Origin: JAIBAJ01 sp965284645
Lineage (GTDB): Bacteria > Bacteroidota > Bacteroidia > JAIBAJ01
Assembly (NCBI GenBank): GCA_965284645.1
Contig: OZ260106.1
Coordinates: 1-64,000, forward strand
Reading direction: 5' to 3'
Length of the DNA: 64,000 nt
Below are positions 9,136 to 16,805 of this stretch, one piece after another; the stretch's first letter is position 1; every line of letters begins with the position of its first letter. Made by a program: the position numbers and the translations under genes. Under the pieces are notes generated by a model. The model was not told the DNA's origin, made no database searches, and saw nothing but the letters and a program-made list of their open reading frames with translations.

Positions 9136-9999
9136 TTAAAATAACTCTTCGACATGCTTTTTGATATTCGAAGCAATTTGAGTAAGGGGTAAATCATTCG
9201 CATCTTTTCCAAAGGGATCTTCAATTTCTTCGGCAATCAATTCAAGACTGGCCAACACATAAAATATAAAAACGACCACAGGAATCACGTAATAACCGAG
9301 GCTAAAGACAAAGCCGAAAGGGAGGGTCATCACATAGAAGAAAATAAACTTTTTGATGAAGGCATTGTAGGAGTAAGGAATTGGGGTGTTTTTTATGCGT
9401 TCACAGGCCCCACATATATCAGTAAATGATTGCAACTCGGCATTTATTATAATGAATTGGTCACCCGAAATTTTATTGGTTTTGTACAAATCATTTACTT
9501 TTTTAAAAAGGATGGCCGCCACTTGGTTGGGTTTATGCTTTTTGTGGTCGAATGAAATGTCGTGGCCTTCAAACAGCGATTGGCTCAAAACCTCGTCTTT
9601 CAGATGGTTTGAAAGCACTTCGGCAAAGGCTGGGATCATCTTTTTGAAAAACAAGCGGTCTTTTTCATCTGTTGAATAAGCGCTCAATTTCAGGGCCAAA
9701 TTCCGGCTATTATTAACTAGGGAGCCCCACAATTTTCGGCCTTCCCACCAGCGATCGTAGGCGGTATTGGTTCGATAGGCCAACATTAGCGAGAGCACAA
9801 AACCAACAGTTGTATGCAGGAGGGTAAGGTTTTTCACATTGCTTTCTTTGGAAAGTTTCCAAAATTCTATTTCCAAAAATGCAATTATTCCAGCGTAGGA
9901 AGCGATCAAAATCATCATTGGAATCAACTTCCGGAACGTATCCGACTTATGAAATCGGAAGATAAAGGTAATCCAATCTTTAGGGTTGTAATGAACCAT
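9136..9999 (-). CDS. Bestrophin-like channel (UPF0187 family)
   Basis: 287 residues with four predicted membrane helices. Family blocks are the opening NPKDWITFIFRFHKSDTFRK, the central AYDRWWEGRKLWGSLVNNSR near residue 80 and the C-terminal EEIEDPFGKDANDLPL. Bacterial bestrophin homologues form pentameric ion channels. It is the last chromosomal gene before the array, ending about 90 bp from the first recognisable attC remnant. Confidence 0.9.
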   Translation of the reverse strand: MVHYNPKDWITFIFRFHKSDTFRKLIPMMILIASYAGIIAFLEIEFWKLSKESNVKNLTLLHTTVGFVLSLMLAYRTNTAYDRWWEGRKLWGSLVNNSRNLALKLSAYSTDEKDRLFFKKMIPAFAEVLSNHLKDEVLSQSLFEGHDISFDHKKHKPNQVAAILFKKVNDLYKTNKISGDQFIIINAELQSFTDICGACERIKNTPIPYSYNAFIKKFIFFYVMTLPFGFVFSLGYYVIPVVVFIFYVLASLELIAEEIEDPFGKDANDLPLTQIASNIKKHVEELF

Positions 10000-10092
10000 A
10001 CGAGCTATAACAGATGGGTTCGAAGATAGGATAATACCGAATGGACATTGTGATTAGTTCAATTTCAGGTTCACATTTTTATGAGAAAATAG

Positions 10093-10214
10093 GACTAACA
10101 GCGGCAGATAGCGAATTTACAGATAAAAGTTTATTTAAAGAGCGGCTGCGAAGTTTTTCACCAAAAATCGATTCGAAGTGCTAAAATGCTTATTGCCTTT
10201 GCCCACTATTAGGG
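10093..10214 (-). repeat. attC of cassette C22 (degenerate, distal end of array)
   Basis: Shares the type I attC core (GAATTTACAGATAAAAGTTT; GCTTATTGC.TTTGCCCAC) but the outer boxes read ACTAACAGCGG and CTATTAGG instead of TAACGTT and TGTTA. Last recognisable site; beyond it lies bestrophin. Confidence 0.7.
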
Positions 10215-10237
10215 GTTGTGCCTCTTAGTTTTTTTTT

Positions 10238-10561
10238 TCAAATTCCTATTTCTTCATAAACCTTGTCCCAAAAAAAGGATTTTATTATTTCTTGGTTCTC
10301 CAAAAAAACAAGTATTAAAGTCTCCTTTCTTGTATTTCTTATTCTCGACCAAATAACTTTTGGTGGATTTCCATAAAGGGTCACCAAATCATAAAAATCG
10401 GAATCGAATGATACAATGGTAAAGCGCTGTTGCTTTGCAAATTCCAACTCTCCATATCGCTTTTATTCTTTTATCCCAGCTTCCTTAAATGGTCGCAGCC
10501 TGGAAACAATTCTTCTAGTCTATTGCTACCCTAAAACAAATGTTTTGGTCAAAAAGAAGTT
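10238..10561 (-). pseudogene. Decayed DUF5615 PIN-like toxin gene
   Basis: The last 69 codons are open and read FAKQQRFTIVSFDSDFYDL, then KVIWSRIRNT, the C-terminal half of the DUF5615 PIN-like family. Upstream, the expected N-terminus can be followed in other frames: KLLFDQN, then LEELFPGCDHLRKLG. At least three single-base shifts and a lost start codon separate the parts. It is the innermost remnant of cassette C22 and is surely not translated as a whole. Confidence 0.75.
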
Positions 10562-10676
10562 TACGCTGCGATGATAATGTTATGTTCCTTGTCAGTAGCG
10601 TAAGACAATGCGGCTAGTATGTCTTCGTCTTGTCGGCTCCAAGTTGTTGCTGTGACATTGTTGTGTACTAATTTTA
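10561..10676 (-). pseudogene. Possible 3' remnant of a DUF433-type antitoxin
   Basis: An open minus-strand frame ends at 10561 with SRQDEDILAALSYATDKEH. This resembles the C-terminus of DUF433 antitoxins, which normally precede DUF5615 toxins. The 5' part is missing; the sequence runs directly into the 3' end of the ParE-like gene. Identification rests on a short stretch and on context. Confidence 0.35.
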
Positions 10677-11000
10677 GGGGAGCCGTTCATCATTAATATT
10701 TTCCATTTTGATCGGATTTTGTCTACAGTCAAAAATGGAAACAATTCTAACAATTTGATTATTAAACCTATAAATAATTTTATAATTCCCTTCTACCAAA
10801 TAGCGATATTCAAATTCCCTTGAATCCAGAAGTATTTCCTTTGAACCAATTAATGGATTTTTTTCTAACCTAATCGTTTTCGATATTATCCTCTTAACTA
10901 ACTTTTTTGCTATTCTTTTTCCGGCTGTATCTGAATAATAGTCAAAAATATCTTCTAATTGACTTAGCGATCTGTCTGACCATAAAACTTTTATTTCCAT
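10674..11000 (-). CDS. RelE/ParE family toxin
   Basis: 108 residues with the usual ParE/RelE layout: WSDRSLSQLEDIFDYYSD helix, GSKEILLDSREFEYRYLVEGNYKIIYRF beta core and a C-terminal IVRIVSIFDCRQNP strand. Such proteins act on gyrase or ribosome-bound mRNA. Its start overlaps the upstream antitoxin gene by 10 bp, the standard arrangement. Cassette C22. Confidence 0.85.
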   Translation of the reverse strand: MEIKVLWSDRSLSQLEDIFDYYSDTAGKRIAKKLVKRIISKTIRLEKNPLIGSKEILLDSREFEYRYLVEGNYKIIYRFNNQIVRIVSIFDCRQNPIKMENINDERLP

Positions 11001-11233
11001 GAATCTACCTGTTTCAGCAATTGTTTCGCTTCAATAGTTTTACCATTTGCGAAATCATCCTCAGATTCATCTACAATTTTATTAAATTGATCTAAAGTCA
11101 TTGGAGTCAAGACTTCCTCCAATTTTCTTCTTCTTTCTACTTGAAGTAGGTTTTCCAATTTGGTAATTAAATCATCATCTGCAACTCTTAGGAATTCTTG
11201 CACGAAGTTTAATTTTCTCGCTTGAATGTTCAT
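10991..11233 (-). CDS. Antitoxin partner of the ParE-like toxin
   Basis: 80 residues, charged and helical. It contains RKLEEVLTPMTLDQFNKIVDESEDDFANG, a pattern seen in Bacteroidota antitoxins paired with ParE-type toxins. It has no clear DNA-binding domain. It precedes and overlaps the toxin, and begins about 75 bp inside the cassette's 5' end. Confidence 0.75.
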   Translation of the reverse strand: MNIQARKLNFVQEFLRVADDDLITKLENLLQVERRRKLEEVLTPMTLDQFNKIVDESEDDFANGKTIEAKQLLKQVDSWK

Positions 11234-11305
11234 TTAAAAAAATTATATTTCAAAGGTATGAATAATTCCAATTGACCCCTCCTACTCCGGCAAATCCCTT
11301 TCCCA

Positions 11306-11434
11306 TAGCGTTCTGGGGGCAGAGGCAGTAAGCGAATTTACAGCAAAAAGTTAATTAAAAAGGCGATGAAAGTTTTTCACCAAAAATCGATTTGAAGGAA
11401 GAAGGTGGTTATTGCAAAGTGGGCTTGGTTAAAT
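11306..11434 (-). repeat. attC of cassette C21 (degenerate)
   Basis: Left half is well kept (GTTCTGGGGGCAGAGGCAGTAAGCGAATTTACAG split around 11311-11345) but AAC of the outer box has become AGC. The right half has lost the AAGTGCAAAA and GCCCACTGTTA words. Confidence 0.6.
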
Positions 11435-11550
11435 GCGGTATGGTGTTCTTTAGCAGGCAAGGCCAGTTTTTCAGGTTAGAGCGCTTCTATTATTTCTGAA
11501 GTACCTTTGTTTAGCCATAGCAACAATCAGCCAATTACCAGTTTGTAAGA

Positions 11551-11717
11551 TCCAAATTAATCAATGAAAGGATTTATTTATCCGAACTGCTTGATTTACT
11601 TGGGCTTACCACTCCCGAAGAAATTTTGGGATAGTAGTTGCTAACTATTTGGACAAACAGATTGAATTACAATTGGTTAATCGTTTTTGCATTTTTTTTT
11701 GCCCAAACTGGGTTAAA
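11551..11717 (+). repeat. Palindromic repeat shared with 8916-9070
   Basis: Direct copy of the words CCAAATTAATCAAT, ATCCGAACTGCTTGATTTA, TTGGTTAATCGTTTTTGCAT and CTGGGTTAAA. It lies inside cassette C21, showing that a repeat also present in the adjacent chromosome has entered the array. Confidence 0.5.
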
Positions 11718-11759
11718 AGCTACTTTCTTTTGTCCATTTGATTTTGAAGGGACTATAAA

Positions 11760-12134
11760 CTATTGGTAGCGATGAGATTTTTCACGAAAATTCATATCGT
11801 AAATTGTCATAAGGCCATTTTTGTTTTTAATTACAATATTGTCTCCACAAACATTTTTTACCCTGTCACCATCGTATAAATATTTACGAGAAATTTCATT
11901 AAATTTTTGGTCATAAATGGTTACTCGACTATCCTTTGAAGTCACCACAATCAATTCAGGCGAGAAACCTGAGAGTTCGTCGCCTTCGAAAAGATATTTA
12001 TGAGCTATTTCGCTATAATTTGAATTCCACACTGTCAATTTTCCATCGCTTGATTTTGAAATATCAGCAATGTCTTGACCATAGGATAAAATTGTTGTTA
12101 AGGCCAAGGCAGAAACTAAAAGAAACATCTTCAT
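11760..12134 (-). CDS. Secreted small repeat protein, unknown
   Basis: 124 residues with a signal peptide (ending LSYGQ). The mature part has three similar units of about 33 residues with the pattern T-x-x-N/D-x-x-(F/Y)-x-E/K-I/K-(A/S)-x-(K/R)-Y (SNYSEIAHKYL, QKFNEISRKYL, MNFREKSHRY), perhaps a small beta-propeller-like or beta-repeat fold. No family recognised. Sole gene of cassette C21. Confidence 0.65.
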   Translation of the reverse strand: MKMFLLVSALALTTILSYGQDIADISKSSDGKLTVWNSNYSEIAHKYLFEGDELSGFSPELIVVTSKDSRVTIYDQKFNEISRKYLYDGDRVKNVCGDNIVIKNKNGLMTIYDMNFREKSHRYQ

Positions 12135-12276
12135 TTTATTTGAATTTAATTTGTGTTACGAAACCATGATTTTCGGGATATGCTCTGATTATCAATGGTT
12201 AAAATAACTTTAATGTTATTGTGGTGTGTGGCATTTGTGGTCAACCCTTCAGGAACTTGTGGTTTATTTAACTTAT

Positions 12277-12409
12277 ACAATAGGTTTTGGGTGCAGAGGC
12301 AGTAAGCGAATTTACAGATAAAAGTTTATTAAAAGAGCGGCTCGAAGTTTTTCACCAAAAGCCCTATTCGAAGTGCAAAATCGCTTAATGACCTTGCCCA
12401 CTGTTAGCA
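12277..12409 (-). repeat. attC of cassette C20
   Basis: Type I core intact; the right box is normal (CCCACTGTTAGCAGC) but the left box reads ACAATAGGTTTTGGG in place of TAACGTTTTGGG, so cassette end matching fails here. Confidence 0.75.
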
Positions 12410-12416
12410 GCTGGCA

Positions 12417-12761
12417 TTATTTTTTCGTCAATAAGTCAATGGCATTTTGAGGGTCTTCAACTTCAATGATTAGTCTTTGGAATGACTCGTCCTGCAACTC
12501 CACCACTATACTTTTCTTATGGTCTGATACATCACAAAAGATTGTCCCACTGTTTACATAATATGTCCCTGCCGTAATAAGTCCCGGTATATGTGTACCC
12601 GGTATTCGCAAGCCCATAAGCCAGTCGAGACTTTTTTCATTAGGATAGGCTTTAATCACGTTCTCAACAGGAATTGTTAATTGACTGCGGAATGCCCATA
12701 GTTTGTGCAGTCCTTGAACTTCAAAAATGAAATTGTTTTCTTTCTTTTCTATTGTTACCAT
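12417..12761 (-). CDS. Conserved hypothetical protein, PH-like
   Basis: 114 residues without signal or membrane segment. Blocks such as HKLWAFRSQLTIPVENV, GLRIPGTHIPGLITAGTYY and VELQDESFQRLIIEVEDP are familiar from a widespread single-domain bacterial family that I believe has a PH-like beta fold. Biological role unknown. Sole gene of cassette C20; stop codon lies 8 bp from the attC. Confidence 0.75.
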   Translation of the reverse strand: MVTIEKKENNFIFEVQGLHKLWAFRSQLTIPVENVIKAYPNEKSLDWLMGLRIPGTHIPGLITAGTYYVNSGTIFCDVSDHKKSIVVELQDESFQRLIIEVEDPQNAIDLLTKK

Positions 12762-12788
12762 TGTAAATGAAATTATTGATGTTAGTGT

Positions 12789-12920
12789 TATCGACGTTCT
12801 GGGGGCAGATGCAGTAAGCGAATTTACAGATAAAACTTAATTCGAAGAGCGATATTAAGTAAACCACCAAAACTCAATTCGAAGAGCAAAATCGCTTATT
12901 GCATTTGCCCCTTGTTGAAC
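12789..12920 (-). repeat. attC of cassette C19
   Basis: Type I site with a variant middle. The left box is altered (CGACGTTCTGGG). The right box GTTGAAC is the reverse complement of the GTTCAAC at 15184-15190, so C19 still has matching ends. Confidence 0.75.
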
Positions 12921-12978
12921 TAAACCTTCGGTAGCTAAAAAAGCCAATGCCTATCTTTCGGGGATAAAAATAATCAAT

Positions 12979-13946
12979 ATGGCAACAAAAAAAAGAACCC
13001 CGATGAGTTAAGGGAAAACAAACTCGTTAACAGGGCCAAGCGAGAAGTTCCTGGTTTTACAGAACTACTTTATCGATTCGAACGAACCATTTCGATTCTT
13101 GGACGAAGTCGATCCACCTTTAATAATTACGCTCTTCATGTGGCTTCGATTTCGCTTTACTTTGGAAAACTTCCAACCGAACTAGATCCTGAACAAGTTC
13201 ATGATTACTTGTTCTACCTTCAGAAAAAACACCATGGGCCGTCCCAAAGCTACTTTAAGCATACTATTTATGGACTTCGCTTTTTACTTAAATCAGAAGG
13301 AATCCCATATGAGTTTTTGAAGCTTCCCGAGATAAGGCATGAGAAACGGGTTCAGGTTGTACTTAGTCGAGAGGAGGTATGGCTATTGCTGCGTAGTTGT
13401 CAACTTCTCAAACACCGGATATTGATAGGGCTACTATACGGATGTGGGCTGAGGTGCATGGAGGTGAGAAGCATACGTTTAGCAGACCTTGACTTCGATC
13501 GTCTCCAACTTCGGGTAGCACAAGGCAAAGGCAAAAAGGACAGATATATGCCCCTATCAGCTCACCTTGTCCGAGGGTTGAAAAAGTACATTGAAGCAGA
13601 AAAGCCAAAGGAATTCCTGTTCAATGGTCAGCCAGAGGGAAGGGCAGGTGGAGATTTCGATAGCCGCTACTCTCAACGTGGTGTACAGTGGGCCGTTAAG
13701 CAGGCCTGCAAGATGGCAGGAATAAAAAAAGATATCCATGTGCACACGCTAAGGCACACTTTCGCCACACATCTGCTGGAAGATGGTATGGATATCATGA
13801 CCTTAAAAGACTTACTTGGGCACGAGAATATTGAGTCTACCATCGAATACCTGCAGGTTGCGCAACTGCCAGGGCGCAAAGTGTTCAGCCCCATTGATAC
13901 ACTTTTTGAGAAATGCGCCCCGAGCACGAAGTATCTGAAGCAATAA
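12979..13946 (+). CDS. IS91-associated tyrosine recombinase (5' end frameshifted)
   Basis: The catalytic domain is complete: GCGLRCMEVRSIRL (Arg), QGKGKKDRYMPL (Lys), HVHTLRHTFATHLLE (His, Arg), LLGHENIESTIEYLQ (His, Tyr). An uninterrupted frame runs back to 12939 and includes the core-binding helix (ELLYRFERTISILGRSRSTF). The only ATG (12979) is one frame off and would join at an A8 run (12987-12994), where one more A restores the reading frame. A GTG at 13140 starts an intact but shortened protein. It overlaps the transposase gene by 34 bp. It belongs to the IS, not to the cassette array. Confidence 0.8.
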
Positions 13947-15028
13947 AAGCACTCGGAGAGGGAATACATCGAATCGGACTAAATAGTTGGCAACTCAGAA
14001 CATTGTGGGCGATTGAAAATTGCCGCACACAATCAATGGGCGGTCATATCGACAGATGCGATGATTGCGGAGCCTTGGCTATTAGTTATAATTCCTGTGG
14101 CAATAGGCACTGCCCAAAATGCCAAGGCAGGAAAAGGGAAGAGTGGATTGCTGCTCGAGAAGTCGAATTGCTACCCGTTGCTTATTTTCATTTGGTGTTC
14201 ACTCTGCCAGAAGCCGTAAACCCTCTCGCTATTCACAATCCCAAAATGGTCTATAGCATCCTTTTTGATGCAGCGTGGGAAACATTATCTGCCTTTGGGA
14301 GGAACAGTGGCGTTATGGCTGGTGCTGTATGTATTCTGCATACCTGGGGACAGAACTTGAGCCTCCATCCACACCTTCACTGTATAGTGCCAGGGGGAGG
14401 AGTGACAAAAGAAGGACAATGGAAAAACATCCGTCCCGATGGAGAATTTCTGTTCCCAGTGAGAGCACTCTCAAAAGTGTTTAGAGCAAAGTATTGCGAA
14501 AAGCTCCGATCTGTTGAACCTAAGCAGTACGAAAGGATAAGAAAATCACTATGGGAAAAGGAATGGATCGTTTACGCCAAAAAGCCCTTCGGCGGACCTA
14601 AATCTGTTGTGGAATACATTGGAAGATATTCCCATAAAATTGCCATTTCCAACCACAGAATAAAGTCAGTGGACCAGAATGAGGTAAGCTTCGAATACAA
14701 GGATTATCGACAGGGAGGAACAAAAAAGAGAATGAATCTTTCGCTCTCTGAATTTGTGAGGCGATTTGCCTTGCACATCCTTCCAAGGGGTTTTGTAAGG
14801 ATTAGGCATTTTGGTTTTTTGAGCAGTACTTGGAAAAGAAAAAAACTACCCATATTAAGGGAAAACATCTTTGCACTTAAGACCAAAAGTCCTGAAAAGG
14901 GAACATTCCTTCCAAAATGCCCTTGCTGTAAAACGGGTCGAATGGTCATAGTACTTCAATTTGGACGAAGAGGACCACCTTCCAAAGTTTTGGGCGCGGG
15001 CCAGTTTGGGGTTCCCTGCGAAGCATAG
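13913..15028 (+). CDS. IS91-family transposase (HUH, Y1)
   Basis: 371 residues. An N-terminal zinc-binding domain (CDDCG, CGNRHCPKCQGRKREEW) precedes the HUH motif HPHLHCIVPGGG and the region EYIGRYSHKIAISNHRI with the presumed catalytic Tyr. This is the Y1 transposase plan of IS91, which moves by rolling-circle replication. It starts inside the recombinase gene. The C-terminus includes a second CxxC pair (CPCCKTG). Confidence 0.92.
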   Translation: MRPEHEVSEAIKALGEGIHRIGLNSWQLRTLWAIENCRTQSMGGHIDRCDDCGALAISYNSCGNRHCPKCQGRKREEWIAAREVELLPVAYFHLVFTLPEAVNPLAIHNPKMVYSILFDAAWETLSAFGRNSGVMAGAVCILHTWGQNLSLHPHLHCIVPGGGVTKEGQWKNIRPDGEFLFPVRALSKVFRAKYCEKLRSVEPKQYERIRKSLWEKEWIVYAKKPFGGPKSVVEYIGRYSHKIAISNHRIKSVDQNEVSFEYKDYRQGGTKKRMNLSLSEFVRRFALHILPRGFVRIRHFGFLSSTWKRKKLPILRENIFALKTKSPEKGTFLPKCPCCKTGRMVIVLQFGRRGPPSKVLGAGQFGVPCEA

Positions 15029-15183
15029 TCTTGGTGGGTAGGGGTTTTTATGGACAATAGATTAATAAAACGATCTATTTATTGGCAATTTTTTCCAAAT
15101 TCTGCCCCCCAAAAAAAATAAAGAAGAAAAAAAACTAGCCAAATCAAAAATCGAATTTCGAAAAACACATAATACCCGGTTCC

Positions 15184-15241
15184 GTTCAACAGGGGCTTCA
15201 TTGTTTGTGCTTCGCACACAACGAAGCCCTAATTGTTAGCG
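15184..15241 (-). repeat. attC of cassette C18, compact form
   Basis: Only 58 nt, against about 125 elsewhere. On the minus strand it reads CCGCTAACAATTAGGGCTTC, an apical stem-loop (GTGTGCGAAGCACA), GAAGCCCC and TGTTGAAC. This is the classic attC plan: R'' and L'' boxes, apical loop, L' and R' boxes. The R' box GTTGAAC fits the GTTRRRY consensus exactly. Confidence 0.8.
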
Positions 15242-15282
15242 GTAGTTTTTCTTCTGTCAATTTGATGTGTCCACATATTGCT

Positions 15283-16077
15283 TTATTCAATTGCGTCAAT
15301 TTTCCAAATGCCTGCTGCATGTGTTTTTGTTTTTTCTCCAACAGGTGTTAATGCGATGCAAGTTGTTTTAATTTTTATTGACGCCTCGAACTTATGTCCT
15401 GCATCTCTTGGGTCATAATTTTTCTGAAATGGTTTTAAGCCCCAATTGTCCAATGATGTGTCAAAAGTTATTGTTTTCGGTTCTCCAAGTTTGAAACCAA
15501 ACCAGTCTTTATACAAACCGTCTGGTCGCCATTCTTCGGTTGCAGGTTGTCCTGAACCTCCCGTTTTGATAGTATGTCTTGGAGCAACTGTGTTCTTATT
15601 GTCTTGATGCTTTACATCGCTTTTTTGCCCAACAAAATAGGTTTTGAAATTTTCGTATGTTCCACACATTAGAAAATAGCAATCTTTTTTGCCCCACAAA
15701 TTGTAATAAGCTAATCTCACAACATCGTCAAATACTCTTTGGTGTTCGTCACTATGTTTTTCTGCTGTTTTACTTTTCGCTAATTTGAGTTCAAACACTT
15801 CAATCAATTTGCTGTCGTCTTTTTCTGTTTCAGGTTGTTTAACTGTCTCGTCAAAAATTACTAAATCAATTTTTTTACTTTTAAAAATTGGATGGAGTTT
15901 TTCAAGAACAATTCTATGTATGGCTGTTCCTTTTGAAGTTATTGAGTCTGCTATTGGATACCTTAAACTTGCTTCATGAATAAGTTGCTCTCTGCCAATT
16001 TTTAACTGATAACCGAGCCAATAACATACTGCATCAATTATGGATGCAAATTTTTCGTCTAAAACTTTATTATGCAT
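15283..16077 (-). CDS. Predicted PD-(D/E)xK-like nuclease, cassette C18
   Basis: 264 residues, soluble. The segment KIDLVIFDE (about residue 74) followed by KLIEVFELKLAKS (about 92) resembles the D...(E)xK core of restriction-endonuclease-like folds. I do not recognise the family, and the exact active-site spacing would need a profile search. It follows the 91-residue gene by 10 bp, suggesting a two-gene unit. Confidence 0.6.
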   Translation of the reverse strand: MHNKVLDEKFASIIDAVCYWLGYQLKIGREQLIHEASLRYPIADSITSKGTAIHRIVLEKLHPIFKSKKIDLVIFDETVKQPETEKDDSKLIEVFELKLAKSKTAEKHSDEHQRVFDDVVRLAYYNLWGKKDCYFLMCGTYENFKTYFVGQKSDVKHQDNKNTVAPRHTIKTGGSGQPATEEWRPDGLYKDWFGFKLGEPKTITFDTSLDNWGLKPFQKNYDPRDAGHKFEASIKIKTTCIALTPVGEKTKTHAAGIWKIDAIE

Positions 16078-16087
16078 TAGTAGTATG

Positions 16088-16363
16088 TTATTTGGTCTTT
16101 AATTTATGTGTCGAAATGTCAAAAGGTTCTTGCTTCATATTGTTAATGTCGCTTACAATTACTCTCATCCATGGATTGTCTAAGTTAGCGTCAATAAGTT
16201 CGTGATACCCATTATTTTCAACATATTCATGGACAGCATAATCTAATATTTGCTTGGGGTCGCCACTACCAGTGTATATGAAAACAGCTATTTTACCGTT
16301 ACCGTTTTTTTCCAATGGATATTCGGCTTCATTTATTGTTAAACCAGCAATTTTTGTTGTCAT
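16088..16363 (-). CDS. Small unknown protein, cassette C18
   Basis: 91 residues. Gly/Asn-rich N-terminal half (KNGNGKIAVFIYTGSGDPKQ) and a charged C-terminus. No recognised family. It is 10 bp upstream of the predicted nuclease gene and may be its partner. Confidence 0.6.
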   Translation of the reverse strand: MTTKIAGLTINEAEYPLEKNGNGKIAVFIYTGSGDPKQILDYAVHEYVENNGYHELIDANLDNPWMRVIVSDINNMKQEPFDISTHKLKTK

Positions 16364-16422
16364 TATAAATTTGTTTTTGTTGTTTGAAATTATGCATAGA
16401 GTGTGTCGTCCTAAAATTCTGA

Positions 16423-16563
16423 CTAACGTTTTTTTAATGTTCTGAAATTCAATAAGTTATTTAAGTCTGTTTTGGTCACTATTTTGTCTTTTACTACCTC
16501 ATTAATTGTTGTCCCGTTAGCAGAAGAAATTATTTCCGTCTTTCCGGAAAATGGGGAATTACC
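16423..16563 (-). other. Short open frame without start codon at the 5' end of C18
   Basis: A frame of about 47 codons (KTEIISSANGTTINEVVKDK and on to RTLKKR) runs from the cassette's first bases to a TAG at 16423. No ATG, GTG or TTG precedes it. It may be the tail of a gene cut when the cassette formed. Confidence 0.3.
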
Positions 16564-16696
16564 GCTAACGTTTTGGGGGCAGAGGCAGTAAGCGAATTTA
16601 CAGATAAAAGTTTATTTAAAGAGCGGAAGCGAAGTTTTTCACCAAAAGCCTTATTCGAAGTGCAAAAGCGCTTATTGACTTTGCCCACTGTTATGT
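16563..16696 (-). repeat. attC of cassette C17
   Basis: Type I. The cassette begins TTATGTGTG (minus strand at 17653) and this site's right box reads GTTATGTGTG on the plus strand: matched ends. Confidence 0.9.
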
Positions 16697-16710
16697 GTGG
16701 TTATTTTTGT

Positions 16711-16805
16711 GTCTGCTGTCGGATTCGAACCAACAATCTCACCTTCACAAACCAACTTTTACGATTGGCTTGTGGAGGGGTCGCTTTACCGTTAAGCTAG
16801 CAGAC
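16711..16805 (-). tRNA. tRNA-like sequence with an extended anticodon arm
   Basis: The minus strand folds as follows: acceptor GTCTGCT with AGCAGAC (7 bp), D arm GCTT-AACGGTA-AAGC with the conserved GG, and T arm GTTGG-TTCGAAT-CCGAC with the canonical loop. In place of a 5-bp anticodon stem there is a hairpin of about 17 bp (CACAAGCCAA with TTGGTTTGTG, loop CGTAAAA). Only one base separates acceptor and D stems, U33 is not present and no CCA is encoded. Its 5' end overlaps the last codons of the HEPN gene. It could be a diverged tRNA, a mimic or a pseudogene. Confidence 0.42.

Larger units (their letters stand above)
12921..15183 (+). mobile_element. IS91-family insertion occupying cassette C19
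   Basis: Two overlapping plus-strand genes, a tyrosine recombinase and a HUH transposase, fill the space between GTTGAAC (12914-12920) and GTTCAAC (15184-15190). Some IS91 relatives are known to carry a phage-integrase-like gene upstream of the transposase. IS91 elements use GAAC/CAAG-type tetranucleotides as targets; the attC box here contains GAAC, and CTTG lies just before it. Exact ends were not proven. Confidence 0.7.

Noticed and set aside
11440..11640. C-terminal fragment of a transposase (frame with SELLDLLGLTTPEEILG)
   Set aside because: The same sequence recurs at 8916-9070 as a palindrome with stops in all frames, so a noncoding repeat explains it better.
13140..13946. IS91-linked recombinase as the integrase of the array
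   Set aside because: It overlaps the IS91 transposase gene, lies inside one cassette at the degenerate end and has known counterparts in IS91 elements.
16573..16800. Plus-strand reading frames in the repeats (GAEAVSEFTDKSLFKERK and similar), seen at many sites
   Set aside because: They arise because type I attC sites share sequence; the frame runs across the palindrome and has no consistent continuation.
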